Positions 57,036-64,000 of a stretch of DNA of 64,000 bases are shown here, piece by piece. Each line of letters starts with the position of its first letter. Position 1 is the first letter of the stretch. The notes beneath the pieces are model-generated. The model worked only from the letters and a program-made list of their open reading frames with translations, made no database searches and was not told the DNA's origin. Origin of the DNA: Owenia fusiformis (lineage: Eukaryota > Annelida > Polychaeta > Sabellida > Oweniidae); assembly GCA_903813345.2 (NCBI GenBank), contig CAIIXF020000009.1, positions 11,154,030 to 11,218,029 of the forward strand, written 5' to 3'. Made by a program: the position numbers and the translations under genes.

Positions 57036-58343
57036 ATTTCAAATCATTATAAACCACCTTGTAGAACATCATGAAGAAGAAGAGATGAAGATGAGAAAGA
57101 TTACTGAAAATAGAGGCAAATCTAGAATGATAACAAGAAATTTCTCTGGAATAATACCAAATGAAGTGAAATCAATAAATAAACACATACTTGTAGAAAG
57201 TGATGAATTCATGACAATTTCAGTGATTGACAATAATCGAATGAAATCATCCAGAATCTCTGATTCAACAACTGCTACAAAATCAAATAAAATTACCAAT
57301 GAAATTGCAATAGAACGAGAATATCAATTAGTAATGAAATGACAATAAATGATTCTGAAATTACAGTAGACTCTCATTCTCCAATAGTGTCCACCAGTTA
57401 ATCTGAGATGATACCCCTCTGAGCAAAGCCTAAACTGGAACTTTTACTCGGTCCCATCGATCCACATAACTCTGTCATTAGAGATAATAGCATGGTATTT
57501 ATTTCACATTTTGTAGAGTTTCTCTAAAAACGCTCACTGGTCGTTTATTTTGCATTCGATTACATACAACTCTAAAATTCTCAAGCTAATCACTTATAGA
57601 CCTTAGTTGAAAATTGATCAATAAATCTACTGAATATTGAACCTTAGAGGAGTCTTCCCTTATACCTGTCATTTATATATGACCCAAGTTAGCCACCTCG
57701 TGGTGAAACTGGGAACTAACTACTGGCATCTACTGAAGGTTATTACGTCATTACATTACTTATTGATACCTTGCTGCAAAAGAATGATTTAACTCCCCAA
57801 TGAAATAGATAATGTATAATTCAGATTTTATATTTTATTACAATTACAATTACATTACAATTCGACAATCATCTTGGATGCCAAGGTGTATAGTTCTCAT
57901 ACCTTGGGATCAGAGGCGTAAAATAAATGGACTAAAATGGAACTTAAAAAACGGTTCCACTTGTAAGGTGTTACGCTTCAAGAGGTGTTTCACTTAGCAG
58001 GTTCTAGAGGTTCAGTGTATATATCATTTAATGGTAATATATTCAAATCTAGGCAGAAAAACAAAATGAACACACACACAGTGACCATTTAATTGACTGA
58101 ATCAGTTTGGACATACATTTTGCGAGATCCCCATTTTCTTCTCTTGAAAAGCATATAGATATGGGTGTATGGTTTGCTGAAACTCACGCTATTGGCTGAT
58201 CCATTCGTTTCTGTGTTAAAATATCCAATAGTATTACCGTAGGTTTGAAATGACGATGTTGAACTGATGTAAACGCCATTCCCACGATTTCAAATTTAAC
58301 TCTGCGCATGGGCAGCACTGAGAGAGCATGTGCCCATGATTGT
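57036..58343. other. Intergenic stretch upstream of FNIP
   Basis: A low-complexity Lys/Ser/Ile frame at 57085-57342 lacks family features. Remnants of pogo-like MITE sequence are visible around 57365-57430 and 57940-58020 ('ttccacttgtaaggtgttac'). No supported gene. Confidence 0.4.
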
Positions 58344-59027
58344 TCACGTGATCGAATCCTGCAATTTGATTGGAGATGAAAAAAGCACTTGGTGAAAATG
58401 TGTATACCCTCTGGGAGCCACCAGCATGCATTTTCTTGGTGTTGTATTCTCTAAACTACCGTCATTCTTACCATGATTGTTAATATTCCCAAGAAAAACA
58501 ACCACCGCGAGCGCACAACACTATGAAAATGAAATATGGACATTTATTGCGTATGAGCAATGGACAGAACCTCAAAACACAGTATTGGGCTCTTAAAAAG
58601 AAATGGCCCCAACTTTGAATCTCTTCTAATCATCATGGGCTCTATCAGGTGGTAGAGCCCATGTAATCATACAACAGAAAAAGATGCCAGGACATTTGTT
58701 GAAATAGTCTTGCTTCAATAGCGTGGGCCATATACTCTAACGACTGGTTGACTTGTGTATAGTCAAATAGATAGTCCATGATCTTGAGGCAACACTACTT
58801 TTGAAATTTCCCGCAGTTTGGAAAGCGCCATCTATAAAATAACAGGTAGCTCATCCAAACATCCAGCCATTTCTGACGAAGCTACTGAAATCAACATAAA
58901 GCACTAAAACAGGATAAATGAATAAATAAAAATATGTCTCGTGAATTTGTTGATTCAACGAAATCTCACATGACTGAAGGTGAAAAGGGCGGGAATATTT
59001 GTCCTCATTTAACTCAGGTCATGTGAC
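58344..59027. promoter_or_regulatory. FNIP promoter with CLEAR/M-box E-boxes
   Basis: TCACGTGA at 58344-58351, TCACATGAC at 58966-58974 (GTCATGTGA on the other strand), and the full GTCATGTGAC at 59018-59027, only 50 bp before the FNIP ATG. A further GTCACATGA lies in intron 1 (59274-59282). A GGGCGGG box sits at about 58987. GTCATGTGAC / TCACGTGA are the known binding forms of MITF, TFEB and TFE3. Sites seen directly; function inferred. Confidence 0.5.
58634..58663. repeat. Perfect short hairpin
   Basis: CATGGGCTCTA - TCAGGTGG - TAGAGCCCATG: an 11-bp stem with an 8-nt loop. It may be a transposon remnant or a structured site. No RNA-gene context is recognised. Confidence 0.6.
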
Positions 59028-59076
59028 CGTGCGTAGACGAAACTGTGGTGTGAGTTCCAATGGAGATGAAAACAAA

Positions 59077-59156
59077 ATGGCTTTACTATCCAGACTTTTT
59101 AAGAAGAAACGTCGAAATTCCATGGCTGCATGGACTTCTACGGAAACAAATACAAG
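59077..59156 (+). CDS. FNIP: FNIP exon 1 (folliculin-interacting protein), start
   Basis: ATG at 59077 begins M-A-L-L-S-R-L-F-K-K-K-R-R-N-S-M and ends in a canonical ag|gtaag donor in phase 2 (26 codons + 2 nt). The short Leu/Phe-plus-basic N-terminus resembles the start of vertebrate FNIP1/FNIP2 (M-A-P-T-L-F-Q-K-L-F). Two earlier ATGs (59060, 59066) are in another frame, so 59077 is preferred. FNIP binds folliculin and AMPK, acts at the lysosome as a GAP for RagC/D within the amino-acid sensing circuit, and thereby controls TFEB/TFE3 release. The exon joins 61913 in frame, restoring S-W-K-S-P-E-F-D. Confidence 0.85.
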
Positions 59157-61912
59157 GTAAGAAGATCCATTAATACATCGCTATTGTATTATGTGGGATT
59201 TATCCTCACTTTACTTCAGAATTCGGAGAAAACAGTCATTATAAAACAGTAGTAACTCGTGACTCAAAATCGGGTCACATGATTTTTGTCAACATTGATT
59301 TTCACCTTAAATAATCTACTGATTAGAACACTTATGAAAGTTTTTGGAGAACCAGTAGACAATTATCACTTGGGGGTACATTCAGGGAAGCCATAGATGA
59401 AGCCATTTTAGAATCCATACACATTTGCAGCAGAAATCAGTGATTAATTCTTTGTGAATTTTCATCATTTTTGGCAATGTGTATTTTTACCAGCATGTGA
59501 TTCAGAGAGGCATTTATAAGGTCACAAGACCTCAAGATGAAAATAGATTGATCTACAATCTACAAGAAATACCCAAGATAATTCAGAATGACTATATCGA
59601 AAGGATGCAGGATATTTTGTTTGGATAAACACGTAACATCATCTAACATATGGACGAAAAAAGATTTGTAAGTTATTTTTGAAACAGTTGCCATGCACTC
59701 ATCTCAAAACCATTTTCTTAATTCCCTACTTTGTCATTTAGCCCAGAAATCTGTTTAGTTCTCTTAACCTAGGAAACAAGCAAGTGTGTATACCTAGATC
59801 AAGAGCCTCTAGATGCATTTGGGCATGTACTTTTTTATTCTTCAATTAAATATAGAAATATTACATCAAGCATAGAAATACAAAATCGTATAAACTGGCA
59901 GCTTGTCCCACTATGATAATGATCCAGGTAAAATTGCTTATTTGTTATGGTACAGTAAACATGAATAGTAGTCGAGACCTCAAGACCTTTAGATGCTTCA
60001 AGAAGATTTGCCCTTCATCTTGAACTAAGGAAATTGGTTTGAATCTTCTATTGGATCAATGGTCTTTTCCTTGGAAAATAATGCATTGGCTGAGGCATGT
60101 TTGTAGTATTCAGGGTTTCAAGATAAACCTTTATCCTTTCAATTCTTGAATCCAAGGTATTAAACTTATTTATTCAAAGTAATGGCTTTAAGAAAGTGTA
60201 TGCTTGGCCTATTAGCATATTGGGCTATTTTTACTATGATCAAATAAAGATTAACATTAATTTTGTCCATTGATCAAAGTACGCCCCCCCCCCCCTCCTA
60301 CCATATATGTGTTAAACAACAAAACTACATTGAGAACTGTGATATGCTGTTTAAGTAAAATTAAGTATCATGATCAAGTCAATTTACTTGGATTTGAATT
60401 ATATTTTTCAAATGATAATTGTATCATATTGGAACAACATGACAATTACACTACAATTACATTAATACATTAAAACAATTCAATTACATTTTGTACAGTT
60501 ACCCCTTTCTAAGATGAACACTCTTATAACTGCATAAGAAAGTGTTCATTTGGATATATTCATATGTAAGAGGTAGATTTAACATAGGACCCAATGGGAG
60601 GTTAAAAAATTGGCTTGTGAAAAAGAAATGTTGATATCAAAGGATGTCCATGCTGTGATATTTTTCTGTCATTGTATAAATGCATCGTAGTAATATCAGC
60701 AAAAAAAAAATATGTGAAATACATATCTGAAACCAGATTCGACTAATGTAGAGGGCGGCTCTTTTATTTGTTTTTGATGTTTCACACAAATCAAATATGA
60801 ATTTATATACTGGAGGGGGTAAGAGTGCAAAATGGAAGGCACGGTTTCCCAAAAAGATTGCAGAAAGATGAAATATAAAACTGATATGACAATATTGGCC
60901 AGGGATGTGTTTTCCCACATCTTGCACCCATCCTCTGGTAACAAGCCTCTTATTTTGTTTTGTAAGACATTTGTACAAACCCATTAGTAATGACAGCTGT
61001 AAGCTGACATCAATAAGTGATTTAATATGATCTAATTAAGAAATATCAACATACTCTAGGTTGTTATAAGAGGAAGTATAAATAAATAAATTGTTATATA
61101 ATTCATCAAATTATTTTTGGTGAATTAAATTTTGTTCTAGGGACAATGTCAATTTAAAATAACTAATCTCCAGTTATCTAAGGTCATTATCATTAATATG
61201 TATATTAGTCTTGCACCAATGCTCTGATTACAAGGGCTTGATGCAAGACCTTCTATGTTGAAAAATGAAACTCATTTAAAATTACTAAAAGATGATTCTA
61301 AAGTCCTTCAAAACACTAAGATTGCTTATCTAATTCTTGATTGAGTCATTGAATGTTCATATGTAAGATATAGGTTAAACTTCAAATTATCTGTGTGTCA
61401 TATACATATATGGTCAGTATCATGTGGTTTAATTCATGTCTCATTCAAGTTCACATGACATAGTTAATCATATAATATATTCATAAAAGGAACTATTCAT
61501 TTAGTAGAAAGGAAATGCTGTATGACCACATTGTATACTTACCTGTGTTTTATATAGAGTTTTATCAGACATCATCAGTTTCCTTAAGTTTAGATTTCGT
61601 TTAGAATGTCAATAATGAGACGTATTTCTTTATTTGATTGAAATTCATGAACTCTGATTTTTTTCATAATTTGTGACATTAATTGTTATACTCTCCAAAT
61701 TTTCTAACAAATGGCAGGTGGTGACATTGTATGTTAATGCCCTGTCTCTCTTTGGTTTAAGCAGATTGCTGAGATAAAATGCAAAGATTATTCCTTTGCC
61801 CTACATTTATTTGAATACAATTCACTATTTGCCCTTTCTTTTAGAGTAGTTATTAACCCTTTGTTATGTGTCTTTCAATTGTGTATTTAACCATTTGCCT
61901 CCCATGTTTCAG
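59157..61912 (+). other. FNIP intron 1
   Basis: 2.76 kb, GT...AG (gtaaga / catgtttcag). Holds a C-run at 60284-60294, a reverse fragment of the CACCTGCC MITE at about 61704-61728, and a TFE-type E-box near its 5' end. No coding sequence. Confidence 0.8.
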
Positions 61913-62045
61913 TTGGAAAAGTCCTGAATTTGACCGCCATCAGATTAGACTTGTGATATTCAAAGACCATGACTTGCGAGGCAGACAACTGTTGTTTGAT
62001 TCTGTCTCCATGCAACGTATTGATGAGGCCGATTCTGAGAAGAAG
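61913..62045 (+). CDS. FNIP: FNIP exon 2
   Basis: 133 nt, acceptor cccatgtttcag|tt and donor aag|gtgagg, starting after 2 nt of a codon and ending in phase 0. Encodes W-K-S-P-E-F-D-R-H-Q-I-R-L-V-I-F-K-D, then R-G-R-Q-L-L-F-D-S. This matches the opening of the FNIP longin-type domain in vertebrates (pattern S-W..P-E-F-D..Q-I-R-L-(I/V)-(V/I)...R-G-R..L-F-D-S), so family assignment is firm. FNIP1 and FNIP2 cannot be told apart; invertebrates usually have one gene. Confidence 0.93.
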
Positions 62046-62520
62046 GTGAGGCTTATAATATAACATTATGTAATTTTCATATGTGAAGGGGATACATATA
62101 ACAAATGGATCGTTAGTAGTCATTATTTGACTCCTACAGCGTGACCAAAGAATTCAGTCCTCAAATTTTCAAAAACATTCCCGATTTAATTTGGTGGAAT
62201 ATTGCACTTTGAACAATTTGCCAAAAGAGCATGCGTACTATAATGTCAGATTACGCTGTGATATCAGAGCTTCTGCCAGCTCCAAGGTGGGGGGGAGTTG
62301 TGGGTCATGGAAGGGGGGGGGGGCATAATGCACCTACGCAAAACACAGAGATGAGGTAGATTTGATAAGCGAATTTAAAATGAATCTTTATTTATTTACT
62401 CAATTCTTTTGATTGATTTATATAAAAAGAATCACCCCTATAATGATATACTTAAAGGCCCTGTGCAAGGTTTAATACAATTTCTTCTTGAAATTATAAT
62501 TTTATTTAATCCCATTTCAG

Positions 62521-62621
62521 ATTCCCCGTCCAAGCTCTGATGTCAAAATGCTGAGTGAGATGATGTTTGGGAGTGTGGCAATGTCCTACAAGGGCCCAAC
62601 GCTTAAAGTGCATACAATAAG
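62521..62621 (+). CDS. FNIP: FNIP exon 3
   Basis: 101 nt, acceptor cccatttcag|at and donor ag|gtaag, entering in phase 0 and leaving in phase 2. Encodes [19 protein letters not shown], then [25 protein letters not shown] is the most conserved FNIP signature. A loop present between exons 2 and 3 in vertebrates is absent here. The gene continues past the window. Confidence 0.95.
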
Positions 62622-62842
62622 GTAAGAATGAGTGGCAGCTTCTTACAGCTGGGGACTCAAACATCACTAAAAGAAGGGACTTTGTATAACAGAATAATGT
62701 TCCAACAGAAAGGCATTTTTTGTTCTGTTTTTAATGAAACAAGTTTGAAGAAAAATTGTGCAGAATGAAACTCACAATCCTTGATTTTCAAACATCAGGT
62801 CTAAAATTCAAATTAACGGTTTTTCAATGTGCATAATTGGAC

Positions 62843-63653
62843 TAGCCTTGCCCAAGTCGGTCTCTTTTACTATCTTGATTTCTATTATGACCGCCTTGTA
62901 CCAAAGAGAAAGCCACATGCTTTACCGACTCATTGTTTATGTCGGTAAAATTTGACCAATCAACGACGGCCCTGCAGCGTTAGCTCATTATTATGCACGG
63001 TCAAAAACAAGTACACTTTTTACTTTTCGCCGGGACTTTTCACGAACAAATCTTGCATGAATTCATCATGAAAATACAAATATTTTATCAGATAAATATC
63101 AATCAGAGTTTAGTGGATGCCGGAGCATCGATCGGTAACCGGAGGTGAGAAGATTTCAACAATAAACGTTGAAACGATCGCTGAATTCAAATGAACATGT
63201 AGGCTGAGATTCAATCACTGATCGACTACATGACCCGCTACATTGGACTCGGTCTTGCATTTTCATCGCGAAATCAGTTTTAAATCTATTGCATGATTCA
63301 ATTTATATTAATGATTCTCACATTCCCTATGTACATTTAATTACATAATATATTGTAACTCTAAAGAAACGATCGATCAGATCATTGAATTTCAAATCGG
63401 GAAGATTGCTTTGCTTATGCAGGTCAACCTGATAACGTTTTGATTGGTCAATCAGCCTGAAGTCACACGTCGTGTCCACGCATATATCTGTTAATCAATA
63501 AGGTTTTGCGATACCCCTGATAGCGTAGGTATTATGGAAATCTCGAAACCGTTGAATAACTCTGCATAATATCAGCGCAGGTGTATTGGATTGTACAAGG
63601 CGGTAATAATTCAAGATCAGATAAGTAAAAAAATACCGACTTGGGCAAGGCTA
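62843..63653. mobile_element. hAT-type MITE in FNIP intron 3, perfect 8-bp duplication
   Basis: Left end TAGCCTTGCCCAAGTCGGT, right end ACCGACTTGGGCAAGGCTA (19-bp perfect inverted ends), with further inverted sequence inward (ACCGCCTTGTAC / GTACAAGGCGGT). Flanked on both sides by AATTGGAC (62835-62842 and 63654-63661), an 8-bp target duplication as made by hAT transposases. 811 bp, no transposase ORF. Confidence 0.9.
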
Positions 63654-63988
63654 AATTGGACCTGCATGGTCATAAATAAATAAAAAATCAAACTATCTCA
63701 ATTTTGATTTTAAGTGGATACACAGAAGAAAAATATATATAAATCTTTACAAACTATTATTTAAAAGTAGAAGCATAGACTCATAAAACTTGAGGTTAGA
63801 TTGACCCCTAGTCAACCATCCAGTTTAATGCTGTTTTTCAGACATAAACAAGATTGAGACAAGTAAACAAAATGGTTGTTATTTGTCTAGTCTTTCTTCA
63901 AAACAATAGTCATATCATTTAATTATTTATAATTTATGTATATTTTCAACTTCATCCTAAAGTTTAAATTAGTTTATTTTTGTTACAG

Positions 63989-64000
63989 AGGAAAATATGG
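63989..64000 (+). CDS. FNIP: Possible start of FNIP exon 4 (window edge)
   Basis: A pyrimidine-rich 'tttatttttgttacag' is followed by the last 12 bases. With the phase left by exon 3 it would read R-G-K-Y, or R-K-I-W if the AG two bases later is used. Neither matches the usual R-S-P-P-Q after the T-L-K-(V/I)-H signature, so this may be an extra micro-exon or not an exon. Confidence 0.3.

Noticed and set aside
57085-57342. 85-residue Lys/Ser/Ile-rich frame after the small gene's stop
   Set aside because: Low-complexity composition, no motif and no clear splice link.
60637-60984. 115-residue minus-strand frame in FNIP intron 1
   Set aside because: Antisense within an intron, no family signature, overlapped by another open frame of similar length.

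Overview
The window is animal nuclear DNA: very AT-rich, with small exons bounded by GT/AG splice sites, long introns and a heavy load of small DNA transposons and satellites. No operons, Shine-Dalgarno sites or prokaryotic genes are visible. A single-exon cGAS-like receptor (Mab-21 fold) pair, a folliculin-interacting protein gene, and the style of the repeats point to a lophotrochozoan, most likely a bivalve mollusc. The phylum is an inference; no species is claimed.

Layout. 1-7.3 kb is mostly non-coding, with a minisatellite at 1.76-1.97 kb, a 41-bp tandem array at 3.1 kb and a pogo-like MITE beside it. 7.4-22.3 kb is a repeated block: two full copies, each ending in an intact minus-strand cGAS-like receptor gene (11561-13042 and 20801-22255), plus one partial copy (16.4-17.76 kb) that breaks off before any receptor gene. 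A satellite with a unit near 147 bp marks the same place in every copy and has grown to 13 units at 14.46-16.38 kb. 25.5-49.0 kb holds the 5' part of a spliced minus-strand gene I do not recognise. It has three candidate alternative first exons (49006-49036, 43532-43703, 31388-31547), all ending in phase 1, and two further exons that are symmetric in phase 1 (27545-27658 and 25494-25772). Inside its introns lie a 1279-bp direct tandem duplication with no difference seen (28108-30665) and a roughly 4.9-kb fold-back transposon (33926-38862). Each arm of that transposon carries a broken copy of a protein with HDEAD / SPDTDV / GCDTT motifs that look like a FEN/PIN-type nuclease.

49.0-54.5 kb holds a palindromic element, an intronless plus-strand gene ending in a C16orf78-like domain (50122-51483), a MITE in its 3' region and two minisatellite families. 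54.5-64 kb holds a hAT-type MITE, a possible small two-exon gene (56477-57035) and the 5' end of an FNIP1/FNIP2 homologue (exons at 59077, 61913 and 62521, running off the right edge). The FNIP start is surrounded by several MiT/TFE (CLEAR/M-box) E-boxes. This fits the known FLCN-FNIP to TFEB/TFE3 circuit and suggests feedback control.

The genes do not form one pathway. The strongest biological points are the cGAS-like receptor duplication, the FNIP promoter and the fold-back transposon with its unusual nuclease-like protein.
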